Of a stretch of DNA of 64,000 nt, positions 24,060 through 34,498 are shown piece after piece. Below the pieces are notes generated by a model. It did no database searches. It was not told where the DNA came from and was given only the letters and a program-made list of their open reading frames with translations. Position numbers and translations under genes: made by a program. The DNA comes from Benincasa hispida. Taxonomy: Eukaryota; Streptophyta; Magnoliopsida; Cucurbitales; Cucurbitaceae. The DNA lies in assembly GCF_009727055.1 (NCBI RefSeq), contig NC_052350.1, forward strand, positions 43,543,457 through 43,607,456. Direction: 5' to 3'. Position 1 is the stretch's first letter, and every line of letters begins with the position of its first letter.

Positions 24060-24337
24060 TCTTTTTAATGTATCACATCGTCATAAGTTCTCTCTTGCAT
24101 TATCGAGAGATAAGAACGAATCGGGGGAACAGGAAGAAGCACGTTCTCCATTCCTATTCCGGGCAATCGGTTGCCTAAAGAACCCCATTTGTGCTGGATT
24201 CGTTTTGGCTAGAGCACCCAAATCAAACCAAAAGAACAATTTAATGATTGACAACTTAGAAATTCATGGAGGTCTCTATGAAGAAAGGCAAAAAGAAAGA
24301 GCTTCGCTCGGTGGGCCTTCGTAGAATCCTCTTACCT
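24060..24337. other. 278-bp foreign insert in copia D RT, organelle-like
   Basis: Flanked by TACTT at 24055-24059 and 24338-24342; removing it and one copy joins the RT as HSK/YASIIGSLRY. Base composition is more balanced than the surroundings. The plus frame is open across the whole insert and ends ERQKERASLGGPS, with SRDKNESGEQEEARSP upstream. The wording looks to me like plant mitochondrial coding sequence, but I cannot name the gene. The Met of the apparent 93-codon frame lies in the flanking TSD, so this is not an independent gene. Confidence 0.55.
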
Positions 24338-25240
24338 TACTTCGAATGGAATTGATTAACACTGTCACTAGTGTTCTTGAACAACTTGACACTAGGGTCA
24401 TAAGGAGTACAGGCTGGTTTACACTTAAAGTAATTATATTTCTTTAGAATCTTTTCTATATAGTGAGATTGATCTAAAGAAATTCCCTTTTCAAACCTAT
24501 TTACTTTTATGCCTAAGATTACACTAGCTTCTCCTAAGTCTTTCATGTTGAAGTTCGTACTCAACATTGATTTTACATCATTTATGACGTGCAAGTTCGA
24601 CCCAAAGATCAATAAATCATCTACATATAGACACAAGATAGTGCAAAGGTTATTATCAAACTTATGGTAGATGCATTTGTCACTTTCATTGACCTTGAAA
24701 CCTTTAGATAGGATAAGGTTGTCAAATTTTTCATGCCATTGCTTAGGAGCTTGTTTTAGTCCATAGAGAGATTTGTCTAATTTACACACCTTATTTTCTT
24801 GACCATGTACAAAAAAACCCCAGGTTGTTCTATGTAAATCTCTTCTTCAAGTTCACCGTTTAGGAAAGCGGTTTTTACATCCATCTGATGTACTACGAGG
24901 TTATAAAGGGCAGCGAGAGAGAACAGGACACAGATAGAGTTAATTCTAGTGACAGGGGAGAAGGTGTCAAAGAAATTTACGTTTTCTCTCTGTCTAAAGC
25001 CCTTCACTACTAACCTGGCTTTAAATTTGTCGACAGTCCCATTAGGTCTAAGTTTCCTCTTTAAGATCCATTTGCACCCTATTGCCTTACATCCTGGGGG
25101 TAGATCTACTAAGTGTCAAGTCCTATTTGACTCAAGCGAGTCCATCTCATCATTTATGGTTTCTTGCCATAGGTTGGCATCTACTGAGAATAGAGCAACT
25201 CTTAAATCTTTAGGGTCTTCTCTTACATTGTAGGTCAAGA
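24338..25240 (-). pseudogene. Copia D reverse transcriptase, main part
   Basis: RT copies element RNA into cDNA. Right to left: FDTFSPVTRINSICVLFSLAA, then VHQMDVKTAFLNGELEEEIYIEQP, a frame break near 24790, then LDKSLYGLKQAPKQWHEKF, and LCLYVDDLLIFGSN with the catalytic YVDD intact, then MKDLGEASVILGIKVNR. The frame then hits the foreign insert at 24337. The N-terminal approach (24990-25240) is degenerate. Together with 20788-21445 this is a full copia RT/RNase H module apart from the insertions. Confidence 0.92.
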
Positions 25241-25289
25241 AGTCATTTCCGAAATCTTTGGTGGTTCTAGCTTTTTTGCTTCTTCTAGG

Positions 25290-26227
25290 TTATGGATTAG
25301 TTTCCTCTCTAGGGTTAGGATTTCTAACTAGGGTTATACCACTAGAACTAGAGCCCCCACTATTCCTTGATTTAAAGGGAAACCTATCTTCAAAGAAGTC
25401 CGGATCATTTGACTTAATGATCACTTGGTTCATTAGATCATTGAACCTGTAGGCTTTACTATTTAAGGCATAACCTATAAAGACGGACTCGTAAGCTTTA
25501 CTAGCCAACTTTCTCCTTTTTGGGTCAGGAATCCTTACAAAGGCCAGACAACCCCATGTTCTAAAGTAGGACAATTTTGGTTTCTTATTCTTGAGAATTT
25601 CGTAAGGTGAAGTTTTATTTTTAGATTTTGGGATTCTATTTAGGACATAACACATGGTAAGGATGATTTCACCCCACCAATAAGACGCGCTCCTGAACTA
25701 AGTAAAATAGAAACTACTAGCTCAGCTAAATTTCTATTTTTCCTTTCGACTTTTTCGTTCATTTTAGAAGAATAAGGTGTGGTCTTTTCGTGTATTATTC
25801 CATGTGAGTTAAAGAATTCATTAAAACTGTCCAAGTTGTACTCGATTCCCCTATCACTATGAAGTCTCTTAACTTTTCTATTAAGCCGATTCTCTATTTC
25901 AGAAACAAAAAGTTTGAAGGCATCAAAAGCATCACTTTTGTTTTTCAACAGGTATACAAAAGTAAAATCAGAGCAGTCGTCAATAAAAGTAATGAAATAT
26001 CTTTTACTGTTCCTAATCAATATGCCATCAAATTCACAGACATCAGAATGAATCAAATCTAGAGGCTCAGAATTCCTAAGTATAGATTTATGTGGAGTTT
26101 TAGTAATTTTAGCTTGACTACAATACTCGTATTTATCAAAATCATTCATGGATAACTTAGGTATCATTTCCAGCCTAATCATGTTACTAATTAAATTCTT
26201 ATTGACATGACAGAGTCTAGCATACAT
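25290..26227 (-). pseudogene. Copia D integrase
   Basis: Two overlapping open frames. The N-terminal one (26227-25640) has a zinc-type start (RLCHVNKN, CSQAK), then DLIHSDVCEFDG, FIDDCSDFTFVYLL and LHSDRGIEYN, then a Glu in NEKVERKNRNLAELV: the D-D-E triad is present, though TPQQNG has become TPYSSKMN. The C-terminal one (25655-25290) has CYVLNRIPKSKNKTSPYE, the GCLAFV and FIGYALNSKAYRF motifs, and a Ser-rich tail. A frameshift separates them near 25640-25655. Confidence 0.92.
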
Positions 26228-26660
26228 AGCATATATACAGAAGATTTCATTTTATTAAGGTCCATATTTAATTTGAACATTCCTTCAGTTACATACCCTT
26301 TCCCTACAAATACATTATTTTTGGTAAGGGTATATAGGTCTGCCCCTATAGTTTGAGTAAACATGACTTTGTTGAGGAGATAGCTCGAAACTAAATTCTT
26401 TCGTATCTCCGGAGTGTGCAGAACATCCTTCAACGTATGGGTCTTCCCATAGGTAAACTTCAGTTCCACCTCGCTGGTTCCAGAAACTTTCGTGGAGTGG
26501 TGATCTCCCAACAAAATATTCTTATCCTTAGTTTCAGTATAAGTTTTAAATAGACTAAGGTCGTGACAGACATGGCGCGTCGTGCCAGTGTCTATTCACC
26601 ACCCTTCACAACCACCGATCACATTTACTTCTGTGATTATGGCGACTGACGGTTCTTCTG
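26191..26660 (-). pseudogene. Copia D protease
   Basis: Active site reads IDTGTTRHVC, so the catalytic D-T-G is intact, but the Trp codon just before it is TGA. Downstream text DHHSTKVSGTSEVELKF and the run to TLTKNNVFVGKGYV is the usual protease-to-integrase stretch, open from 26514 to 26191. Confidence 0.88.
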
Positions 26661-26689
26661 TCAGGTTTGCTTGACCAGCAAGACGACGC

Positions 26690-27513
26690 CTGTTCCTACA
26701 GTTCCTAGCCATGTGCCCAGGTTTATTACAATTAAAGTAGAGGAACTGTACCATTTCTCCTTAAGGGGGCTTCTGTTTTTTCTGTTGGTTCTGATTGCTA
26801 AAGCCACGGTTCTAACCTTTCCTCTTTGTCCCCTTAGGTTTTTGGTCAGGTTTTACTATGGTAGAGGTAGGTTTCCTAGGTACTGCGTTCACCTTCTCCC
26901 TCTGGTCCTGCTTCTGGGCTTCCTCCTTGATCCTTAGCTAAGTTATAAGACTCTCCAAGGAGAACTCCTTGGTCTTATACCTCAAAGTGTTCTTAAAATC
27001 CTTTTACAAGGGGGGCAGTTTATCAATAATAACAGCAACATGGAATTATTCGTCTAGAGGCATACCTTCAGTAATTATCTCGTGGGCTATCTTCTGGAGT
27101 TCATGGGATTGGGCTTCCACGAATTTTTCATCCGTCATCTGGAACTTGAGATAACGGCTAATTGCATATTTCTTCGACCCGACCTCCTCGGTGTCATACT
27201 TCTTTTGAAGGTCATCCCAGACCTCCTTCGATATCTTCATTGTACTGTAGTCGTCGTACAGATCATCAGTCAAACCATTTAAAATGAAATTCTTACATAG
27301 AAAGTCTTTCTCCTCCTAGTCAGCAGCTTCTTTTATCTGTTGTTCAGTTGGTTCTTCTAAAGGGATGATCGGCTTAGCACTGGTACAAGCTTCGACAACT
27401 TTCTTGACGGTGAGGAAGAATAACATCTTTTGCTTCCACCGCTTGAAGTTCGTTCCTTCGAACCAGAATGGATGGTTGAGGTCAGATATCTCATTGTTGC
27501 TACTGAGGGCCAT
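26690..27513 (-). pseudogene. Copia D gag
   Basis: Starts MALSSNNEISDLNHPFWFEG at 27513, 25 bases inside the 5' LTR end, then FKRWKQKMLFFLTVKKVVEA. UBN2-type capsid text follows: KEVWDDLQKKYDTEEVGSKK, FVEAQSHELQKIAHEII. Stops replace Gln or Trp codons at 27316-27318 and 27046-27048. The C-terminal knuckle reads FNCNKPGHMARNC: the first Cys has become Phe. No standard initiator-Met PBS is seen between LTR and gag; the sequence there is ATTTTAAGACGTTTC on the minus strand. Confidence 0.9.
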
Positions 27514-27537
27514 TGATGATGTGAAACGTCTTAAAAT

Positions 27538-28069
27538 TGTTGGAAACAACATGGCCCTCAGAACAACGAACTGTAAAACTAGCAAAACAGAAACTCGTTA
27601 TAGGCTAAGTCGCGGAGCTCACTCTCTTTAAGATGTTTCGCGGCTCTGCCCAAATGTGCAAACAGGTCTGAAAATTGCCACGTTGCCCAGGATAAAATAG
27701 CCAAATGAAAACCGATCAGAAATGCACCGTTACCGACTGGAATGTACACCCTTTTAAACTCATTGCTCAGAAAACTAAGATGGAGGAAGAGAGGAAAATG
27801 AAGTGGGAATTTAGCAAATAAACTCTGTGTTCCAGGAACTGCTGAAGGCCTCGCCTTTTATAGGCCTTCAGCTTCGAAATGGATCGTTCTAAAATTAATC
27901 AACGGACCATTTTAAAAATTAATCAACGGATTGTTTTAAAAATTAATTAATGGACCGTTTTAAATATAATCAAGTTTTAAAATTAATCAATGGACCGTTT
28001 TAAAAATAATCAATGGACCATTTTAAATATAATCAATGGACCGTTTTAAATATAAATTTGCACCCATCA
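27538..28069 (-). repeat. 5' LTR of copia D (532 bp)
   Basis: TGTTGGAAAC...CACCCATCA, with the last CAACA mutated. It pairs with 19682-20223 and carries the same U3 repeat array (about 27880-28060) and TATA box (27855-27862, minus). Confidence 0.92.
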
Positions 28070-28141
28070 ATTCAATAATAACTTATTGAATTTTCAGAAT
28101 ATTATTTACAAACCATGAGTTTTAGGACATAAACCCCAACA

Positions 28142-28620
28142 CTTCTTTAAGAAGAAACTTTTCTCAAAGAGTAAAGTCTTACAGTGTCCAATAAAGAATT
28201 TCTCTAAGAAGAGTAAAGTGCATAAATTTGTTGTTAGAGACAAATCCTTGCATAATGTTGTTTGTTTTTCTTGTGGCAAGTATGGACATAAAGCTTATTC
28301 TTGTTACTTGTCTAGATCCAATGCTTTTAATGCTAATGCAAAAATGAAATGGATCCCTAAGTTTATAAATGCTAACACTATTGGACCCAAACAAGTGTAG
28401 GTAGCAAAAAATAAAACTTGATTTTTTTTGTTTTTTGTTTTTTTTGTTTATAGGTTTGTCTGAAAGCCTCCAAGAAAAATAAGTGGTATTTAGATAGTAG
28501 TTGCTCAAGGCATATGACTGGAGATTGATCCAAATTTATTTCTTTCTCCAAAAAGGATGGAGGCATGGTAAATTTTGGTGACAACAAGAAAGGTAAAATT
28601 ATTGGTCCTTCTAGAATTGC
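28142..28620 (+). pseudogene. Copia A gag end and protease
   Basis: Gag resumes as LRRNFSQRVKS and includes a third knuckle CFSCGKYGHKAYSC (28260-28305, intact), ending at GPKQV-stop. A frameshifted segment follows with KWYLDSSCSRHMTGD: the protease site has D-S-S instead of D-S-G, a G-to-A change. The following KDGGMVNFGDNKKGKIIG is the normal downstream text. Between about 28620 and 28680 the pre-integrase zinc domain and the first catalytic Asp of integrase are deleted. Confidence 0.88.
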
Positions 28621-28678
28621 TAACTATGGAGGAAATTATTATGCATTTCTAGATTTACTTGGGTTTTGATGATAAAAT

Positions 28679-29300
28679 ATAAGGATGATGCTTTGAAAAG
28701 TTTTATTAGTTTTGCTAAAAGAGTTCAAAATGAAAAAGGATTTGTTTTTTAATTTCTAAAATTAGGAGTGATCATGGAGGAGAATTTGATAATGATGTTT
28801 TTAAAGCTTTTTATGAAGAAAATGACTTTTCTCATAATTTTTTTGTCTCCAAGAACTCCTCAACAAAATGGTATGGTTGAAAGGAAAAATCGTATTTTGC
28901 AAGAATTTGCTAGGTCAATGTTGAATGAGTATGTCTACTTAAATATTTCTTGTGGAAGCTGTTAATATCGCTTGCTATGTTTTAAATAGAGTTTTAATTA
29001 GATAATTTTTAGATAAAACTCCTTTTGAGCTTTGGAATGGAAAAATTCGAAATATTAGGTATTTCAAAGTTTTGAATGCAAATGTTTTATTTTGAATAAC
29101 AAAGAAAAAGTGGAAATTTTGATTCTAAGATGGATGTTGGTATTTTTCTAGGATATTCCTCTACTAGTAAATTTTATAGAGTTTTCAATAAGAGAACTTT
29201 AGTTATTGAGGAATCTATGCATGTTGTGTTTGGTGAATCATGTAATAATGTTTCTAATGAGTCTATTTGTAGTGATGATTTAGAAAAATATTTTAGAGAT
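28679..29300 (+). pseudogene. Copia A integrase, N-terminus deleted
   Basis: Begins KDDALKSFISFAKRVQNEKGF, then (frame change) RSDHGGEFDNDVFKAF, then another frame with SPRTPQQNGMVERKNRILQ. The second Asp and the Glu of the triad remain, but the HHCC domain and first Asp are gone. C-terminal text TPFELWNGK and GYSSTSKFYRVFNKRT is recognisable with frameshifts. It cannot encode a working integrase. Confidence 0.88.
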
Positions 29301-29319
29301 TAAATTGTTAGTGACAAAA

Positions 29320-30560
29320 GCAAAGAAATTATCATGAGTATAGAAGAAGTGAGCATCAATGAAAAGAAGGAAGATGATTCTTCATCCATGCCTAAAGAGT
29401 GGAGATATACTCCATCTCATCCCAAGGATTTGATTCTTGGTGATCCCGAACAAGGTGTGAAAACTTGTTTTTCTCTTAATTTATTTATAATCTTGCTTTT
29501 GTTTCTCAAATTGAACCTAAAAGTTTTAAAGATGTTGAATGTGATGATTTTTGGATTTTAGCTATGCAAGAAGAATTAAATCAATTTGAAAGGAACAAAG
29601 TTTGGGAATTAGTCCCTAGGCCTTCTAATGCATTTATAATTAGAATTAAATGGCTATTTAGAAATAAAATGGATGAAAACGGAAATATCATTAGAAATAA
29701 AGCTAGGTTTGTAGCTCAAGATTCTTGTCAAGAAGAAGGTATAGATTATGAAGAAACTTTTTCACTGATTGCTAGATTAGAAGCTATTAGAATGTTGTTT
29801 TCTTTTGCTTCTTATAAGAATTTCATTTTGTATCAAATGGATGTGAAGAGTGTCTTTTTAAATGGGTATGTTGTGGAGGAAATTTATGTAGAACAACCTC
29901 TGGGTTTTGAAAGTTTTGATTTGCCTAATCATGTTTATAAGTTGAAAAAGACTCTTTATGGTTTAAAACAAGCCTCAAGAACTTGGTATGATAGGCTTAG
30001 CAAGTTTTTACTTGAGAATGGCTTTAAATGGAAAAAAATGATACTACTCTCTTTATTAAGATTAAGGATAGTGTTATGCTTATAGTGCAAATATATTTGA
30101 ATGATATTATATTTCGTTCTACTAATTCATCTTTGTGTGGAGAATTTTCTAATTGTATGCATAGTGAGTTTGAGACGAGTATGATGGGAGAACATAGTTT
30201 CTTCCTTGGACTCCAAATCAATCAATTCAAGGATGATATCTTCATAAATCAAGAAAAATACACAAGGAATTTGCTCAAGAGGTTCAAATTCAATGAAGGT
30301 AAGATTGCAAAAACCCTATGAGCACTATCACTAAGCTTGACAAAAGATGAAAAAGGTAAATGTGTGGACATAAAGACTTATCGAGATATGATCGGTTCTT
30401 TACTTTATTTGTCCACTCGTAGACCCGATATCATATTTAGTGTATGTCTATGTGCTAGATTTCAATATTGTCCTAAGGAATCACATTTGCATGTTGTTAA
30501 AAGAATATTTAAATATTTGCTAGGAACTATTGATGTAGGCTTGTGGTATCCTAGAAATGT
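29320..30560 (+). pseudogene. Copia A reverse transcriptase
   Basis: Starts after an acidic linker (MSIEEVSINEKKEDDSSSMP). RT text: MQEELNQFERNKVWELVPRP, WLFRNKMDENGNIIRNKARF, DVKSVFLNGYVVEEIYVEQP, LYGLKQASRTWYDRLS. The catalytic box reads IYLNDIIF instead of IYVDDIIF, so one catalytic Asp has become Asn (again G-to-A). Then FFLGLQINQ and MIGSLLYLSTRRPDIIFSV. The main frames are 29564-30085, 30028-30321 and 30337-30564. Confidence 0.92.
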
Positions 30561-31038
30561 TTAATTTAATTTGGTTGGATATTCCAATGTGGATTTTGTC
30601 AATAGTTTACTTGACTGTAAGATCGCTAGTGGGACTTTCCAATTTCTTGGTAGCTTCTTAGTATCTTGGTTTAGTAAAAAGTAAAATTTGATTGCTTTAT
30701 CTACTGCTGAAACGGAATATATTGCGGTTGCTAGTTATTGTACACAAATTCTTTAGATGAAACAAACTATTTGTGATTTTGGATTAAAATTTAATAGTGT
30801 GACCATATTTTGTGATAATAGTTGTGCTATTAATTTGACTAAGAATCCTATCTATCATTCTAGGACTAAGCATATTGATATTAGGCATCATTAGAGAGCA
30901 TATGCAAAATGGTAATATTACTTTTGAATTGTAAGCTTTAATAATCAATTAGTGGATATTTTTACCAAGTTTCTGACTGAAGAAAGTTTTTGCAAAAATA
31001 TGCTCGAGTATAATATTATTCATTGTAATGCATCTTGA
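30561..31038 (+). pseudogene. Copia A RNase H
   Basis: Follows RT with NVDFVNSLLDCKIASGTFQF, LIALSTAETEYIAVASYC, FCDNSCAINLTKNPIYHSRT and KHIDIRHH, then DIFTKFLTEESFCKN. Several stops at Trp and Gln positions. The reading ends at a stop near 31038. Confidence 0.88.
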
Positions 31039-31039
31039 T

Positions 31040-32163
31040 TTTCTGTCTTACCTAATATTATTATATAGTGCATATTGATAGGGGGAACTCGTATCTTTGT
31101 ATATGTCATATTTTTAGGGGAGCACTTATATGTTTATTGTTGTTTTTTTTTTTTTTTTAATGATTCCAAAGTGGGTGAAGTATAAGAAAAATGTGTTATG
31201 ATTGTTTCTATTGAATATATTATTTAGGGGGAGAATTAGTTAAAGGAAAGAAGTGAAAGATATATGAACATGATAACGGAAGTAAATTGGATCAAGAACA
31301 CTCTAATTACACTAATTTCATGGATTTTCATGCAAGTTCATAATAAACCTAATTAGGGTTTAGGGAATAACCTTTGAAGATTCCCTAAATTACTCCAATC
31401 TTTTGGAAAATTCTTCAAGCAACCTTGAGGTTGACGACCACAAGAGTTTCTCAACTATGCTCTTACCCTTAGATTGGGTGATAGAACCCAAATTGAGAAG
31501 AAATTGGAAGAGTTTTGAACTTGGAGAGAATTTGAGAGAAAAATCCTTTTTTCCACAAATTTTAAATTTGCATGAAGACCAAAGAATAAATTAAAATTAA
31601 TTATTTATACAATGAGATCATGCAAATTTAAATAAAAACAAAATGACACCTAGTCAAATAGTGGGACTATAGGTGTTTAAATATAATAATTAAAAATTGA
31701 AAGTGGGAAAATTCTCTTATTTTTAATTATTTAAAAAATGATTTTAAATCAAATCAAAATTTACTTTAAAATCATATTTTAGTTTAAATAAATTAGCATT
31801 AATTAATTTTATTTAAATAATTAATTAAATAAATTTAATTAATTTAATTCCATATCTAATATTAAGTTAATAAAACACCATTCTGGAAAAAAAAATCCTT
31901 TATTCATAAAGTATTTAAATTAGATTTAAATATTTTAACTCTCCAATTTTTGTTGCTCTGATAATTAAATGTTAATTATATGAAATATAATAACCAAACC
32001 CTAATCGAAATTTGAACATTTCAAGAAGTTAATTCTTTTGAATGAATTTCAAGCATGATCTTTGTGGTGATATGTATACTTGATATTGAAATTACTTGTT
32101 AATTACATGTCTTGCTATGGTTATTACATTTCAAGTTATTTTTCTTCTATGATTTGTCGTCAT
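31040..32163. other. Copia A 3' non-coding region with an inserted C-type LTR fragment
   Basis: 31040-31250 is element A 3' UTR (GGGGGAACTCGTATC, a poly-T run at 31143). About 31255-32050 resembles the left half of C-family LTRs: ACGGAAGTAAATTGGATCAA and ACACTCTAATTA, then GACCACAAGAGT. It is truncated and flanked by no readable TSD. The remainder to 32163 is AT-rich UTR. The 63-codon frame at 31403-31594 is spurious. Confidence 0.55.
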
Positions 32164-32176
32164 AAAAAAGGGGAGA
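32164..32176 (+). promoter_or_regulatory. Polypurine tract of copia A
   Basis: AAAAAAGGGGAGA immediately upstream of the 3' LTR start (TGGCTTTTTG at 32181). Confidence 0.8.
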
Positions 32177-32180
32177 TTAT

Positions 32181-33707
32181 TGGCTTTTTGTCCGTTAATC
32201 TCAAATTAATTAATTAATGTTTTGATGATAACAAACCTGATTTTGTTTACTAATAGTTTTATTATTTTGAATAGTTCATAGTGTAGAGCTCCGAACAACG
32301 ATTCTGACTCGTCTTGAATCACCCGAATCAGAGTTCAGATGAAAAAGATATAGCAAAAAGAAACGTAACAGAAATTTTTTTGAGATGGTGACATGGCGAA
32401 TTAATCATCAAAATTGACCAACTAGATATTGCCACTTGAACTATAGGGTAGGTGACACATGGGGCTTTAAATTTGCAAATGATAGATTTTAGTTTTTATT
32501 GAACGGAAAGAGAATTAAAAGAAATTGATTTTGTTGAATTAAGAAAAGGAAAAGAAAATTGAATTTTAAAAAATGAATTTAATATTATTTTATGTTTGTG
32601 TCTAACGACTAGCTTTTTACACATAGTATGTTTTTATTTTTGGATTGACTTTAAAGGAAATGAATTTAAAAAGAAAATGAATTAAAAGAAAAATGAATTT
32701 AATATTATTTTATGTTTGTGTCTAACGACTAGCTTTTGATAAATGATGAGCTTTTTTTTTGGGTTTTAAAAGAAATTATTTTAAAAGATATATATTATTA
32801 TATTATTTTTTTGTTTGTGTCTAACGGTTAGTTGAGTTTAAATCTCCATTAATTAATTTAACTTTTTTAACAATCCAATGACCCAAATTAAAATCCTCTT
32901 TTTACCTCACTCCCCTCTCTTTTTATACTTCCTCTTCTCAAAATTATTTCAACTTTTCACATTTTACAATCCTTTAAAAAAATTAGGAAAAAGGCCACCA
33001 TTGTTACTCCCTCTACAAGTCTCCAATTTTCTTTTTTTCATCTTATTCTCGAGAGAAATTTCTATTATATTGTGAGGATTAAAGTGTGTGAGTTCAAACT
33101 TGTATATCCATTCTTTTTAGAAAGTTTTATTGTGTGATTTAAATTTTTAAAAATATTGTGACGCTTGGATCCTAACCCATGGAAAGGATCGAGTTTGCTC
33201 TTGAACCCATAAAAGGAGCAAGGTAGCGATTCGACTCTCATCCGTGGAAAAAGTCACGATATGTATAATAAACAGTAAAAGGAACAAGGTAGCAGTTCAA
33301 CTCTCATCCGTGGAAAAAGTCACGATATGTATAATAAACAGTAAAAGGAACAAGGTAGCAGTTCAACTCTCATCCGTGGAAAAAGTCAAAGGAGTTTTTT
33401 TAACCAAAAATCCAAGAGGCGTTAGAGAAAGTGGATGCAGGTTGAGTTTGACCAAACCACTATAAAAATTACGGTGTCTTCTCCTCTAACTCTTTACTAA
33501 TTTTTTTGCATTTAATTTTAATTTCATAATTTTGTTAGCTGAGATTGATTGAGTATATTCTTATATAATTTTTATGAATCTTATTATTTAGCATAAATTA
33601 GAGTTTTCATTAATTTAATTTTATTTAATTAAATCAAATTGAGCATACTTTAAGAAAAAGTTTAATTAAACCCTATTCACCTCCCTAGGGTTGCCCTACC
33701 GGTCCAC
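32181..33707 (+). repeat. 3' LTR of copia A
   Basis: Colinear with the 5' LTR from TGGCTTTTTGTCCG to CCCTACCGGTCCAC. It differs by extra duplications: AATATTATTTTATGTTTGTG occurs at about 32579 and 32699, and a 66-bp unit is tripled at 33242-33380. The terminal ACA is missing and host LTR sequence follows at once (TGATTATTCACGTGG). Confidence 0.85.
33242..33390 (+). repeat. 66-bp tandem repeat in copia A 3' LTR
   Basis: CCGTGGAAAAAGTCACGAT starts at 33242 and 33308; CCGTGGAAAAAGTCA recurs at 33374. The two full units are identical by eye. The 5' LTR has a single unit. It produces a false repetitive frame. Confidence 0.9.
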
Positions 33708-34498
33708 TGATTATTCACGTGGAGACAAATAAACGAGGGTGTTCTATACAAAGAGTTTGCATAAGACCACCGGACCACGAAATGACTAGTCTCACTATAT
33801 AACACCGTTGTTAGAAAAGACTAACATTTCACCAAGATGACCATAAGTGACTTGACCTGAATCCTGAGTGAGTTGTGAACTGCCTTTGAAGGCGGTCCTT
33901 TGATCTACATAGATGAGAGTGGCCAGTTTAGCTGACTCAATATGCCTACCATGTGAAACTCGGATCTCAATTTCCCTACTTAAGCAGGTAATAAGGGAAT
34001 TAACTAAGTGCAAGTTAAAACCTATTTTGAAGAGAAGGAAAATTTCTAAGTGTTGAAGAGATTTTTCTTTGAGTAGTTTTGAGTTAAGTTTTAACTAGTG
34101 AAAATTTGGCTAAGTGTAAAGTCAAAAGAAATCATGCGTTTGGTGTTAGGAAACATTAACGCATGAGATGAGGCTAAGTTTGTAGACATTAAATGGAGTT
34201 AAGCATTAAAGCCAAGGGCAACCATGTGTGGAGCTCGTGAGGTTTAGACGAATGTTGGCCGAAGCGTTGGCAAGAGGCATTGCCCAAACGTTGCTCATGC
34301 GCTGAGGCTGTGTGAGCAAGAGCGAGAGAGCTAGACATTGAGTGCAAGGCACTAGGCGAACGATCATGTAGCTACAAGCGGCGTTAAATGATGCGCTAGA
34401 TGATAACACTACACGAAAGGCGATAACACTACATGATCAGTACAAACACTAGACGATAGCGATAAACGATGAGCTTGGGCGCTAGACGATAAGCGTAT

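Larger units (their letters stand above)
19682..28069 (-). mobile_element. Copia D, complete two-LTR element, inactive
   Basis: Minus-strand Ty1/copia element with two LTRs (19682-20223 and 27538-28069) and a perfect TSD ATTCA (19677-19681, 28070-28074). Right to left: gag, protease, integrase, RT, RNase H, polypurine tract. RT is split by solo LTR T2 and by a 278-bp foreign fragment. The two LTRs differ at about 7 of the first 60 bases, so insertion was not recent. This is the only element in the window with both LTRs and an exact TSD. Confidence 0.93.
17866..28141 (-). mobile_element. Solo LTR, copia C family, in copia A gag (interrupted by copia D)
   Basis: Left end GGTTGGAATGTATC (TG start mutated), right end AAACCCCAACA; perfect TSD CTTCT at 17861-17865 and 28142-28146. 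Excluding copia D and its duplicated ATTCA leaves about 1.88 kb, the family size. Left piece 17866-19681, right piece 28075-28141. It matches the LTRs at 13578 and 34499 along its whole length, for example the AATTAACCCCCATTC-type segments. Removing it rejoins the gag frame of copia A (YAHITS to LRRNFSQ). Confidence 0.88.
12897..33707 (+). mobile_element. Copia A (SIRE/Maximus-like), both LTRs, heavily nested and degenerate
   Basis: Plus-strand Ty1/copia element with 5' LTR, PBS, gag with zinc knuckles, protease, integrase, RT, RNase H, polypurine tract and 3' LTR in canonical order. It sits inside copia E's 5' LTR. It carries three insertions: a solo LTR in the 5' LTR, a solo LTR (with copia D inside) in gag, and a C-type LTR fragment near 31250-32050. 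Many in-frame stops and frameshifts. No convincing 5-bp TSD could be read at the outer ends, probably through decay. The lineage guess rests on gag and protease wording (WYLDSxCSRHMTGD). Confidence 0.85.

Noticed and set aside
24043..24324. 93-codon frame as a small gene
   Set aside because: Its Met lies in the TSD of LTR T2 and the rest is the foreign fragment inside copia D RT; no promoter or independent boundaries.
33244..33465. Repetitive 73-codon frame
   Set aside because: It is a read-through of the 66-bp tandem duplication in copia A 3' LTR.
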